Shown here: one piece after another, positions 1 through 8,900 of the stretch
How the letters are laid out: each line of letters starts with the position of its first letter
How positions within the stretch are numbered: position 1 is the stretch's first letter
NCBI RefSeq assembly: GCF_016458275.1
Contig: NZ_JAEMHM010000024.1
Coordinates: 1 to 64,000 of the forward strand
DNA: 64,000 nt
Source of the DNA: Geomesophilobacter sediminis
Lineage (GTDB): Bacteria; Desulfobacterota; Desulfuromonadia; Geobacterales; Geobacteraceae
Direction of reading: 5' to 3'
Position numbers and translations under genes: made by a program
Notes under the pieces: model-generated
Database searches by the model: none
What the model saw: the letters and a program-made list of their open reading frames with translations, nothing else
Told to the model about the DNA's origin: nothing

Positions 1-27
1 TCCTACCGCAAGGTTCGGCTGCTTTCA

Positions 28-213
28 CTGTGGGAGCGCCTTTCCAGGCGCGAACCGCCGCAGGCGGTGATAGAGGCTGCTGTTAATCGCGACAGGAATG
101 TCGCTCCCACAGCAAGGGTCGGCTGTTTCACTGTGGGAGCGCCTTTCCAGGCGCGAACCGCCGCAGGCGGTGATGGAGGCCGCTGTTAATCACGCCAGGA
201 ATGGCGCCCCCAC
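28..213. repeat. Two tandem copies of an intergenic palindromic repeat
   Basis: Two near-identical copies (28-112 and 131-213, period 103 bp) each begin CTGTGGGAGCGCCTTTCCAG, continue through a GAACCGCCGCAGGCGGTGA stem and end with GTCGCTCCCACAG or a degenerate form, so the outer ends are complementary. Relatives in this window lie at 37751-37830, 43879-43941, 44457-44514 and 55948-56020. This looks like a REP/BIME-type extragenic element. The rest of 1-387 contains no convincing gene; open frames here run through the repeat. Confidence 0.8.
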
Positions 214-387
214 CGGGTTTGGCGACCTGGTTGGCGATGGGTATTGGCATCTCACCGGACTCTTTCCGCCCATTTGTACTATGAAAAAATTTCGTACCTC
301 TGTATACTGTCAACGCTTCTGTCTTCCGGTCGATGCACCAATCTTTCTCGCCTTTTTCTCAAACCTGACCAAAATTGAGGAACTCTA

Positions 388-1167
388 TTGATTTCACCGC
401 ACATTGTCTTGAGCGTGTTCGCGTTTCTCTTCGGAGCCGTCGTCGGATCCTTTCTCAATGTCTGCATCTTCCGACTCCCGAAAGGGGAGTCAGTCGTCTT
501 CCCTCCCTCCCACTGTACCCGCTGCGACTATGTCATCCGCTGGTACGACAACATCCCCATCCTCAGCTATCTTTCCCTGCGCGGAAAGTGCCGCCGCTGC
601 GGCGAACCGATCTCCATCCAATACCCGCTGGTTGAATTGCTGAACGGCGTGCTCACGCTGCTTCTTTATCTCAAGTTCGGCCCCGGTTTTCCTTTCATCG
701 TCCTCTTCGTTTTCTGTTGCGCCATGGTCGTCATTACCTTCATCGACCTGGAACACCAGATCATCCCGGACTCGATCACCCTTCCCGGTATCGTCATCGG
801 CTTCATCGTTTCCTTCTTCATCCCGAGCCTCGGCTGGCTCAACTCGCTGATCGGGATTGTTGCGGGGGGGGGAAGCCTGCTGCTCGTGGCATACGGCTAC
901 CAGTTCCTCGCCAAGAAAGAGGGGATGGGGGGCGGCGACATCAAACTTTTGGCGATGATGGGAGCCTTCTTCGGCTGGCAGGCGGTGCCTTTCATTATCT
1001 TCGCCTCGTCGCTGGTCGGTTCGGTCATCGGTATCACGGTGATGCTGATTCAAAAGAAGGACTCAAAGCTGGCGATACCATTCGGCCCGTTTCTGGCCGG
1101 CGCGGCGATACTCTACATCTTCTTCGGCAGGGCGTTGATCCACTGGTATCTCAACCTTGGGCGCTAA
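388..1167 (+). CDS. pilD: Type IV prepilin peptidase / N-methyltransferase PilD
   Basis: This 259-residue polytopic inner-membrane enzyme cleaves the leader of type IV prepilins and methylates the new N-terminal phenylalanine. It has the N-terminal A24-family methyltransferase region with the four zinc-type cysteines C43, C46, C68 and C71, followed by the aspartyl protease core: D120 in TFIDLE and D184 in GMGGGDIKLL. Both catalytic aspartates are present. The start is a TTG at 388, chosen because GAGGA lies 7 bases upstream and the protein begins at the usual family position. The length is normal. The many minor prepilins encoded downstream are its expected substrates. Confidence 0.95.
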   Translation: MISPHIVLSVFAFLFGAVVGSFLNVCIFRLPKGESVVFPPSHCTRCDYVIRWYDNIPILSYLSLRGKCRRCGEPISIQYPLVELLNGVLTLLLYLKFGPGFPFIVLFVFCCAMVVITFIDLEHQIIPDSITLPGIVIGFIVSFFIPSLGWLNSLIGIVAGGGSLLLVAYGYQFLAKKEGMGGGDIKLLAMMGAFFGWQAVPFIIFASSLVGSVIGITVMLIQKKDSKLAIPFGPFLAGAAILYIFFGRALIHWYLNLGR

Positions 1168-1195
1168 GAGTCAATTGACAATGGAGGGGAAGGCG

Positions 1196-1324
1196 AATTG
1201 ACAATGGACAATTGACAATTGACAATGATTTTTTCAGACAGCAGCAAGATCGTCACAGCTAAGGTTGAAAAGTCCCCGGCGTTTTCTCTTTCTGCTTCTC
1301 GTTGTCAATTGTCCATTGTCAATT
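1196..1324. repeat. Inverted repeat of ATTGACAATGG-type units in the pilS leader
   Basis: The interval after pilD is filled with tandem AATTGACA/ACAATGGA units. A perfect 23-bp inverted repeat (left arm 1196-1218, right arm 1302-1324) encloses about 83 bp. The right arm ends just before the GAGGG ribosome-binding site of pilS, so a transcript crossing the region could fold a long A/U-rich stem next to the start codon. Additional partial units lie at 1171-1185 and 1219-1228. Confidence 0.8.
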
Positions 1325-1340
1325 GTCAATTGAGGGTTCT

Positions 1341-2834
1341 ATGAAAGCTTTCCGCTTCAGCCTGAACTTCTACATACTATCTGTGCTGAGCTGTCTGCTG
1401 GTTTTGACGTGGATACTGCTGTCGCTTATCTCGTTCAAGACCGCCGAAAATGATCTCATCGCTCAGAAAGGGGAACAGGCCCGACTCCTCCTGTCGGCTG
1501 CGGTCGAACTGCTCCCTCGGCCTCTCGCTGCTCCGGAACCGGGCTCGGCGGCCGCGCGTTACCTCCAGCTCCTCGCCTCCGAAAAAGGGTTTGCCGGTTT
1601 CTCCGTCATCGATCGTTCCGGCCGTACCGTTTTCGGCACCGCACACTCGGCGGCCACTGACCCTGAGCTCGACATCGTCCTCAGGGGAGGGAAGGGGGGC
1701 TTCCACGTCTCCAGTGACGGCCGGTTCGTCAATCGCTACCTTGCGGTCAATGACGGGACCGGGATCGTCGGCGCCGGCCGCCTGACCCTCTCGCTTGCTC
1801 CGGAGCAGGAGCGGCTGCGCGAGTCGCGCCACCTGTTTCTCGCCTACTTCATCCTCGACTTTCTCCTGCTCCTGGTCTTAGGGTCGTTTCTGCTCACCCG
1901 CAGCGTGGTCATCCCGGTACGCAAGCTGGTGGCGGCCACGCGGCGGATTGCCGCGGGGGATCTCGAAGAGACGGTGCATGTCCCGGGAAGTACGGAGATC
2001 GCGGAGCTTTCCGATTCCTTCAACGCCATGGTGCTGGCCCTGCGCCAGAAACGGGTCGAGGTGGACGAAAAGGTTGCTTCGCTGAACCGGGCCAACAGCG
2101 ATCTCGTCGCCGCGCGCAGCGAGACGATCCGTTCCGAGAAGATGGCATCGGTGGGGCTGATCGCCGCAGGGATGGCCCACGAAATCGGAACTCCGCTGGC
2201 GGCGATCATGGGCTACACCGAGCTTTTGGCCGACGATCTGGCCGGCGATGCCGAGAAATCGGATTATCTGCGCCGGATCACCGCGGAATCGAGCCGGATC
2301 GACCGGATCGTGCGCGGGCTGCTCGATTACGCTCGGCCCAGGCAGTCTGTTGCCGAGGCGGTCGAGCTGCTGCCGCTCATGGAGAAGACGGTCGAACTCC
2401 TGGACGCGCAAGGCGTTCTCAAACGACTCGACGTCTTGATCGAGGCGGAGCCGGAGCTTCCTACGGTCCAGGCCGATCCCTACCAACTGGAGCAGCTCCT
2501 GATCAACCTGATCATGAACGCCCGCGATGCCATGCCCGACGGGGGCGATCTGCAACTGAAGGGGCGTCGCGAGGGGGACGAGGTACTGCTCGAAGTAATC
2601 GACAGCGGTGCGGGGATCTCGGCCGAAAAGTTGCCGCTGGTCTTCGACCCGTTCTTCACCACCAAGGAGCCGGGGAAGGGAACCGGTTTAGGTCTGGCAA
2701 TTGCGGCTCGGATTGCCGATTCCTGCGGCGGGAGGATTACTGTGGAGAGTCAGGTGGGCAAGGGGAGCAGGTTCGTGGTGCGGTTGCCGGCGTCGTCACG
2801 TATCGGTTCACCTCAGGTTCAGTTTTGCCGTTGA
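1341..2834 (+). CDS. PilS-like membrane sensor histidine kinase
   Basis: This 497-residue kinase has an N-terminal transmembrane helix, a periplasmic sensor segment of about 130 residues, a second helix near residues 170-192, a HAMP domain, a HisKA domain with phospho-acceptor H280 in GMAHEIGTPLA, and a complete HATPase domain (N-box NLIMNARDAM, G1 DSGAGIS, F-box FDPFFTTKEPG, G2 GTGLGLAIA). The start at ATG 1341 is preferred over the upstream in-frame codon at 1302 because GAGGG lies just before it and the upstream 13 codons only translate the repeat. The next gene on the strand is a sigma-54 response regulator, its likely partner. Assignment as PilS-type rests on pil context; the signal is unknown. 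Confidence 0.85.
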   Translation: MKAFRFSLNFYILSVLSCLLVLTWILLSLISFKTAENDLIAQKGEQARLLLSAAVELLPRPLAAPEPGSAAARYLQLLASEKGFAGFSVIDRSGRTVFGTAHSAATDPELDIVLRGGKGGFHVSSDGRFVNRYLAVNDGTGIVGAGRLTLSLAPEQERLRESRHLFLAYFILDFLLLLVLGSFLLTRSVVIPVRKLVAATRRIAAGDLEETVHVPGSTEIAELSDSFNAMVLALRQKRVEVDEKVASLNRANSDLVAARSETIRSEKMASVGLIAAGMAHEIGTPLAAIMGYTELLADDLAGDAEKSDYLRRITAESSRIDRIVRGLLDYARPRQSVAEAVELLPLMEKTVELLDAQGVLKRLDVLIEAEPELPTVQADPYQLEQLLINLIMNARDAMPDGGDLQLKGRREGDEVLLEVIDSGAGISAEKLPLVFDPFFTTKEPGKGTGLGLAIAARIADSCGGRITVESQVGKGSRFVVRLPASSRIGSPQVQFCR

Positions 2835-2860
2835 AACCGGGCAAGTATCATGCCTACATC

Positions 2861-3133
2861 GCTCGACGTAAGTTACATCATGCCGAAGTGATTTTACTCT
2901 TTGCGGGAAATAACGTACTTCACGCTCGAAACAATGTATCCCACGCGTGAAGTACGTTACTTCATCCTCGGAGTAAATTACTTCGCTTTCGAAGTAAATT
3001 GCTTCCGGCTCGGAGTAAATTACTTCATGCTCGGAACAAATTGTTTTTCGGTCGGGTAATTTTACTTCGGGCTCGTAGTGAATTACTTTTCGCTCGGAGT
3101 AAATCACTCTACGCTCCGAGGTAATTCACGGAA
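2861..3133. repeat. Array of thirteen contiguous 21-bp dyad-symmetric units
   Basis: Thirteen units of exactly 21 bp follow one another without insertions or deletions. The consensus is GCTCGGAGTAAATTACTTC plus two variable bases. The core AGTAAATTACT reads as a palindrome around its central A. Unit starts are 2861, 2882, 2903, 2924, 2945, 2966, 2987, 3008, 3029, 3050, 3071, 3092 and 3113. The unit at 3029 has GT to AC in the left arm and AC to GT in the right arm, so its dyad symmetry is kept. The spacer lies between the kinase and response-regulator genes. One minus-strand frame is open through the array and would encode EVIYSE-type heptads, but differences do not concentrate at third codon positions, so I do not call a gene. 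Confidence 0.9.
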
Positions 3134-3235
3134 CTATCCTCAAAAGAAGCCTGCCCAATCATCCCCGGTTGCCAGTGACCGGGGGGGAGCGGTTGCAGGT
3201 TCGGGATGCGACAGGGTCCTCGCAAGGTTGACGGT

Positions 3236-4600
3236 ATGTCCGATAAAAAGAAAATACTCGTCGTGGACGACGAGGAAAACCTGCGCCACATGCTCCAGGC
3301 CATGCTGAAAAAGCAGGGGTACCAGGTGGATACGGCTGCCGACGGCGCCCAGGCGCTGGAGATGGCGACCCGCGGCTCGTATGCCTTCATCCTTTGCGAC
3401 ATCAAGATGCCGGTGCTCGACGGGCGCGGCTTTCTCCGTGGCTGCACCGAGGCGGGACTGGCCGAGACCGTCATCATGATGTCCGCCTACGGATCGGTGG
3501 ATGATGCGATCGACTGCATGAAGCTCGGCGCCTACGATTACATTTCCAAGCCGTTCAACGCCGACGAGATCTCCCTGGTGCTCAAAAAAGCGGAGGAACG
3601 GGAGCGGCTCAAGGCGGAAAACCGGCTGCTGCGCGAGCAGGCGGCGCCCGGCTTCGGCGAGATCGTCAGCCGCAGCCACAAGATGAACGAAATTTTCCGG
3701 CAGACCCGGAAGCTCGCCGACTACAAGACCACCGTCCTGATCCACGGCGAGTCGGGAACGGGGAAGGAGCTCATCGCTCGCGCTTTGCATTACCACGGTG
3801 CCCGGAAAGACGCGCCGTTTATCGCGGTCAACTGCGGCGCGATTCCGGAGCCCCTTTTGGAGAGCGAACTCTTCGGCCACGTAAAGGGGGCCTTCACCGA
3901 TGCCAGCAGCGACAAGGCCGGGCTCTTCGAGACCGCCAACGGCGGCACCCTCTTTCTCGACGAGATCGGGGAGCTGCCCCTTCCCCTTCAGGTGAAGCTG
4001 CTGCGGGTGCTGGAGGACGAGGAAATCCGCAGGGTAGGGGGCGGGAGCTCGCGCCGGGTCGACGTCCGGGTCATTTCCGCGACCTCCCGGGACCTCACCG
4101 CCGAGGTCGCCGCCGGACGGTTTCGCGAGGAGCTTTTCTTCCGGCTCAACGTCTTCACGGTGACGCTGCCGCCGCTTCGGGAGCGGCTGGAAGACGTTCC
4201 GCTGCTCGTGGACCACTTCCTGGAAAGCGAAGGGAAGAAAATGGGCATCAACGGGGTGCGTCCCAGCCCCGAGGCGCTGCGGGCGATGGTCCATTACCGC
4301 TGGCCGGGAAACGTGAGGGAACTTAAGAACTGTATCGAGCGCGGCTTGGTGCTTTGCGAGGAGCACGTCCTGACCCTGGCCTGCCTCCCCGAGGTGGTGC
4401 GCCGAACCGTGGGGATGGAGCGGCGCCTGCCGGCAGGCGACGACTCTCTTTCCATCAAGACGGGGAGCGAGGCGCTGGAGCGGACCCTGATCACCCGGGC
4501 CCTGGAGAAGACCGGCGGCAACCGCACCAAGGCGGCGCGGCTTTTGGAAATCAGCCACCGGGCCCTGCTGTACAAGTTGAAGGCCTACGGTATTGAGTAA
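3236..4600 (+). CDS. PilR-like sigma-54-dependent response regulator
   Basis: This 454-residue NtrC-family activator has a receiver domain (phospho-acceptor D55 in FILCDIKMP), an AAA+ domain with Walker A GESGTGKE and Walker B TLFLDEIGEL, and a C-terminal Fis-type helix-turn-helix (GGNRTKAARLLEISHRALLYK). The sigma-54 contact loop reads GAFTDA instead of the classical GAFTGA; the critical threonine is kept. Start ATG 3236 is preferred over 3206 because it places the receiver domain at the usual position and has AAGG upstream. A sigma-54 promoter match with an upstream palindrome lies 130 bp downstream, in front of the DsbC/PilY1 operon, making that operon the obvious candidate target. Confidence 0.88.
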   Translation: MSDKKKILVVDDEENLRHMLQAMLKKQGYQVDTAADGAQALEMATRGSYAFILCDIKMPVLDGRGFLRGCTEAGLAETVIMMSAYGSVDDAIDCMKLGAYDYISKPFNADEISLVLKKAEERERLKAENRLLREQAAPGFGEIVSRSHKMNEIFRQTRKLADYKTTVLIHGESGTGKELIARALHYHGARKDAPFIAVNCGAIPEPLLESELFGHVKGAFTDASSDKAGLFETANGGTLFLDEIGELPLPLQVKLLRVLEDEEIRRVGGGSSRRVDVRVISATSRDLTAEVAAGRFREELFFRLNVFTVTLPPLRERLEDVPLLVDHFLESEGKKMGINGVRPSPEALRAMVHYRWPGNVRELKNCIERGLVLCEEHVLTLACLPEVVRRTVGMERRLPAGDDSLSIKTGSEALERTLITRALEKTGGNRTKAARLLEISHRALLYKLKAYGIE

Positions 4601-4629
4601 AAAATTGCGTAGTTTATCGGGGGGGTCTG

Positions 4630-4646
4630 CAACTATTTCATAGTTG
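4630..4646. promoter_or_regulatory. Candidate upstream activator site (17-bp palindrome)
   Basis: A perfect dyad CAACTAT-TTC-ATAGTTG lies about 118 bp upstream of the start site predicted from the sigma-54 promoter at 4729. That is a normal enhancer distance for NtrC-family activators. A shorter related palindrome, CAACTGTTG, occurs at 4678-4686. The site may bind the adjacent PilR-like protein; this is inference. Confidence 0.5.
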
Positions 4647-4728
4647 AACTCGGCTTGCCTCCGATGCTATTGTGTGGCAACTGTTGGAAATACCGGCATT
4701 TTGACCGCACTGTTACCGGCTCATGAGT

Positions 4729-4744
4729 CGGCACGGCTGTTGCT
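4729..4744 (+). promoter_or_regulatory. Sigma-54 promoter for the dsbC-like/pilY1 operon
   Basis: The sequence CGGCAC-GGCTG-TTGCT matches the -24/-12 consensus TGGCAC-N5-TTGCW with exact GG-to-GC spacing and one mismatch at the first base. The start site would fall near 4756, about 90 bases before the DsbC-like gene. It directly follows the gene for a sigma-54 activator. Confidence 0.7.
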
Positions 4745-4758
4745 GGAGTTTTACGTAA

Positions 4759-4825
4759 CCCTCGCCCTTTGGGAGAGGGTGGCCGTTTCCCTCACCCCAA
4801 CCCTCTCCCGGAGGGAGAGGGAGTA
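4759..4825. repeat. Extragenic palindromic repeat (GGGAGAGGG type)
   Basis: The stretch CCTCGCCCTTTGGGAGAGGG is followed by CCCTCACCCCAACCCTCTCC and CGGAGGGAGAGGGAG, so it can fold on itself. A longer relative lies at 46585-46687. It would lie in the 5' leader of the operon started at about 4756. A short open frame across it (4644-4829) is a translation of the repeat, not a gene. Confidence 0.75.
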
Positions 4826-4848
4826 CTAAACGATTTAAGAGGTTAAGG

Positions 4849-5628
4849 ATGTCGATTGCGGTACGTTTGCTGGTCGTGCTCTGTGTCATTTCCCTTGGGT
4901 CCCCTGCCTTCGCGATGAATTCCGGCAGCGGCTGCGGCGGCGAATGCGCCTCCTGCCACTCTTTGTCCAACCAGGAGGCGGCCGCCCTGCTCAAGGACCT
5001 GGGGCAGGTGAAAGCGGTCAAACCCGCCCAGGTGCGGGGGCTGTTCGAGGTCGAGGTGGAGCGTAACGGCCAGACCGGGGTCGTCTTCGTCGATTACGGC
5101 AAGAAGAACCTGATCGCCGGGCAGATCTTCGACATCGCCACGCTGAAACCGGCGGGCCCCGCTGCCGAGCCCCGCAAGAAGGTCGAGCGGCTGGACCCGA
5201 ACCTGGTCCCGACCAAGGATTCGCTCCTGATGGGGAACCCCAACGGGAAAAAGCGGCTTTTCGTTTTTACCGATCCGGAATGCCCCTACTGCAAGATGCT
5301 CCATGCCGAGTTGAAAAAGCTGGTGGAGCAGGATCCCGAGGTGGCGATCTACATCAAGCTCTATCCGCTCAAGATGCATCCGCACGCCTACGACAAGGCG
5401 CGGGTGATTTTGGGAGAGGGATCGCTGGCCCTTTTGGAGCGCTCGTTTGCCGGGGAGAAATTCCCCGCCCCGGGTGCCCGTGACGGTAAAAAAGGTGTTG
5501 ATGAAACGATGAAATTTGCCGAAACGTACGGTATCAACTCGACGCCGACGGTGATCCTGCCCGATGGGAAGATCCTGCCGGGGGTAAGACCGGCCCGGGA
5601 GCTGGAACAGCTTTTGGGCGGCAAGTAA
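4849..5628 (+). CDS. DsbC-like periplasmic thiol-disulfide protein with a CxxCH motif
   Basis: This 259-residue exported protein has a signal peptide (cleavage near A22), a DsbC_N-like segment and a C-terminal thioredoxin fold with active site CPYC at residues 145-148 and a cis-Pro loop (STPTVILPDG). It probably reduces or isomerises disulfides in the periplasm. The oddity is a cysteine cluster just after the signal peptide (C29, C33, C36) that contains C33-A-S-C36-H37, the motif for covalent c-type haem attachment. It lies immediately upstream of a small exported protein and a cysteine-containing PilY1-like adhesin, so folding of the adhesin or minor pilins is a reasonable role. Sure of the fold; unsure whether haem is bound. 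Confidence 0.85.
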   Translation: MSIAVRLLVVLCVISLGSPAFAMNSGSGCGGECASCHSLSNQEAAALLKDLGQVKAVKPAQVRGLFEVEVERNGQTGVVFVDYGKKNLIAGQIFDIATLKPAGPAAEPRKKVERLDPNLVPTKDSLLMGNPNGKKRLFVFTDPECPYCKMLHAELKKLVEQDPEVAIYIKLYPLKMHPHAYDKARVILGEGSLALLERSFAGEKFPAPGARDGKKGVDETMKFAETYGINSTPTVILPDGKILPGVRPARELEQLLGGK

Positions 5629-5641
5629 GCGGGGTGCGGTT

Positions 5642-5944
5642 ATGAAAGGTGCTGGAGCGTATCTGGTTGCGGTATCTCTGCTGGTTTCGGTCTTCGGATT
5701 CGCAGCGACGGGCTTCGCCGAAGAAGAGGTGGTGGGGAGCATTGTTTCCATGGATAAAAGCCACCTGACCGTCGAGAAAAAAAGCGGCGAGAAGCGCCGC
5801 TTCGGCTGGTCCCGGCAAAATACCAGGTTCTTCAGCGGGAGCATGCCGGTGCCGGTGCGCCACCTTGTGCCGCACACGAAGGTCCGGGTTGCTCCCAAAG
5901 ACGGCGCGGCGGACGCCATCTTCATCCTGGAGGCCCCCAAATGA
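5642..5944 (+). CDS. Small exported protein of unknown function
   Basis: This 100-residue protein has a clear signal peptide (cleavage near GFAEE, residue 27) and a mature part of about 74 residues with alternating hydrophobic and charged residues (VVGSIVSMDKSHLTVEKKSG), suggesting a small beta-barrel of the OB or DUF5666 kind. It begins 13 bases after the DsbC-like gene and its stop overlaps the start of the PilY1 gene (ATGA), so it is translationally coupled to it. I do not recognise a specific family. A periplasmic accessory to the adhesin is possible. Confidence 0.75.
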   Translation: MKGAGAYLVAVSLLVSVFGFAATGFAEEEVVGSIVSMDKSHLTVEKKSGEKRRFGWSRQNTRFFSGSMPVPVRHLVPHTKVRVAPKDGAADAIFILEAPK

Positions 5945-8900
5945 AAAGCATCCTGATCGCGGTGCTGGCAGCTTTCATCCTCGCCGGCTCGGCGCTTTCC
6001 GCCCAAGCCGCCCCTTCGGTCATCTGGACCTCTCCCGCCAACGGCGCGACCGGTGTCGATCCGACCGCGGTGACCTACTTCCTCGCCGAGTTCAACGAAA
6101 ACACGATGGACGCGAGCTCGTTTACCGGCACCAACGCCGGGAGGATCAGCGTCAGTGCCACTAGCGGCAGCGTCTCCTACACGGTCAGCATGCTCGATTT
6201 CTCCTGGGGCGATTACGCGCTGCTTTCGCTCAGCTCGACGCTGCAGTACAGCACCACCTACACGATCACCATCAACTACCGCGTCAAGGACCTTTTCGGG
6301 TACCAGATGGGGACCAGCACCCTGGACAACTACAGCTGGAGCTTCACCACGATGGACAAGCCGGTGACCGACACCACCCCCCCCACGGTGACATCGACCT
6401 CACCGGTCTCCGGGGCCACCGGTGTGGCGCTGACCGCCCAGGTCGGGATCGCCTTCAGCGAGGTGATGATGGCTTCCACCATCAACACCAGCAACATTAG
6501 GGTGAGTGGCGGGGTAACTGGCACGGTCTCCCTCGATGGCACCGGCAAGGTGGCGACCTTCGTCCCGAACTCCAACCTCGCCGCCAACACCACCTACACC
6601 GTCACGGTCTCCGGCGTGAAAGACGCCGCCGGTAACGCCCTCGCCCAAACCTATACCTACACCTTCAAGACTCAGGCTGCCGATGTCACCCCCCCCACGG
6701 TGACCAGCGTGAGCCCGATCGCGGGGGCCACTTCGGTTGATCCCAGTGCCGCGATTACTGCCACCTTCAGCGAGGGAATCACCAGCACAACCCTAACCAC
6801 CAGCTCCTTCACCGTGAGTGGTGGGGTGACCGGAACCGTGGCGTACGATCCCACCACCTTCACGGCGACCTTCACCCCGTCCTCCCCGCTCGCCAACGGC
6901 ACCAACTACACGGTAACCATCAGCACGGCGGTAAAGGACTTGGCCGGCAACTCCCTTGCCTCGAGCAAAACCTGGACCTTCACCACGAAGCCCGCGGCGG
7001 TGGTCCCCCCGCTCAACGATTACTGCCAGGTTCCCCCTTACGTAACCAACGCGGGGTCCTCGCTCAAACCAAACGTCCTTCTGATCGTCGACAACTCAGG
7101 GAGCATGTACGAGTTCGCCTACAAGGCTGCGGGGGCGGGCAACAGCTCCTACGACACGAGCTACATGCCGGGTAACTCCTACTACGGCTATTTCGACAGC
7201 ACCAAGATGTACTCGTACAGCACGAGCTCCGGCGGGTACTTCCAGATCGATTCCACCAAAGCCCAGGACAACACGTCGTTTTGGTCGGGCAATTTCCTGA
7301 ACTGGCTCACCATGCGCCGGGTGGACGTCATCCGCAAGGTGCTCGTCGGAGGCAAGACCCAGCCCCGCTCGGCGAACACCGCCAACTTCCTGATCCCGAC
7401 CGAGGACCCGGACCGCGACTTCTACAAAAGCTACGCCAACGTCAGGTACACCGTATCCGCGGGACACTCGACCGAACAGATCTACGACTCCACCCACGGG
7501 ACCACCTACAACCTGCAGGTCTACGTCGGAAACCAGCCGCCGCAGGACGGACTCGTGCTCCGCTACTCGGACCGGATCAACTTCGGGATCGAGATCTTCA
7601 ACGACGGCTACCGTTACGAGAACAACACCAACAGTGTCCGCGACGGCGGGAACATCGTCGCCTACGTCGGCAACACCGGTACCGACCTGATCACCAAGAT
7701 CGAGGCTGCCAACCCCTCTACCTGGACTCCGCTGGCGGAAAGCCTCTATGAGGCGACCCGCTACTTCCAGGCCACCTCGAGCGCGTACAACGGCGGGACC
7801 TACTCCGGCCACGACCCGATCCAGTACAAGTGCCAGAAGAACTTCGTGCTGATCCTCACCGACGGCGAGTCCACCAAGGACGAGAACGTTCCCGGCACCG
7901 CCTTCAGCGGGGGAACCAAGGTCACCGACGCCAACTTCAACGTGAAGACCTGGATGGACAGCATCGCCTCCCAGGAGGGGTACTCCAGCCAGTACGCCAC
8001 CCTGGCCAATACCGACCTCGGAACCTATTACCTCGAAGGGGTCGCCTACTATGCCCACAACACCGACCTGCGCAGCGACCTCGCCGGAAAGCAGAACCTC
8101 ACCATCTACACCGTCTTTGCCTTCGACGACTCTCCGGTCGGCCGGGACCTTCTGATGAAAACCGCGAAGTACGGCGGCTTTGACGACTTCAACGCCACCG
8201 GCAAGCCGGACAGCACTTCCAAGTGGGACAAAGACGGCGACGGCGTACCCGACACCTACTACGAAGCGAGCAGCGGGACCGCGCTGGAGGGCTCGCTCGA
8301 GGCCGCCTTCAACAGCATTTTGGCCCGGACCGCTTCGGGTACCGCGGCGTCCATCTTGAGCAACAGCGAGGGGACCGGCGCCAACATCGTGCAGGCGGTC
8401 TTCTTCCCGCGCAAGTACTACGAGGACTCGACCGTGGTCGACTGGACCGGCGAGATGCACAGCCTCTGGTACTACATCGACCCCTTCATCAACAACTCCA
8501 CCGTGCGCGAGGACACCGACTACGTCGCCGGCACCCCCGATCCGCCGCACTATCTGAACCTTTCCAAGGACCGGGTGGTCAACTTCTACTACGACCCGAC
8601 CCAACAGCAGGTCCTGGTGAAGCGGTACAACGACCTCAAAGGGGACGGACAGCCGGATGTCGACACCAACGGGGACGGGGTCCCCGACCAGTACACCTTC
8701 GTTGACCAGGTCACCTCGGACCAGGTGCTGAGCATCTGGCGCGCGGGGAACCTTCTGTGGAACCGGGACATCTCTGCCTCCCCCCGGACCATGTACACCC
8801 AGCTCTCCGGAACGCTCACCAGCTTCACCGGGCTGGACACCTCCACGGCCACGGTGCAGTCCCTGCTCCAGGCGGCGAACAAGACCGAGGCGGACAAGAT

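Noticed and set aside
2808-3107. Minus-strand open frame of 99 codons with EVIYSE-type heptads
   Set aside because: It only exists because the 21-bp unit is a multiple of three with one open frame; no ribosome-binding site, differences not biased to third positions, no known family.
2861-3133. CRISPR array
   Set aside because: Units are contiguous and mutually similar with no unique spacers, and no cas gene is present.
4644-4829. 61-codon open frame ending in SLTPTLSRREREY
   Set aside because: This is the translation of an extragenic repeat; such products are annotation artefacts.
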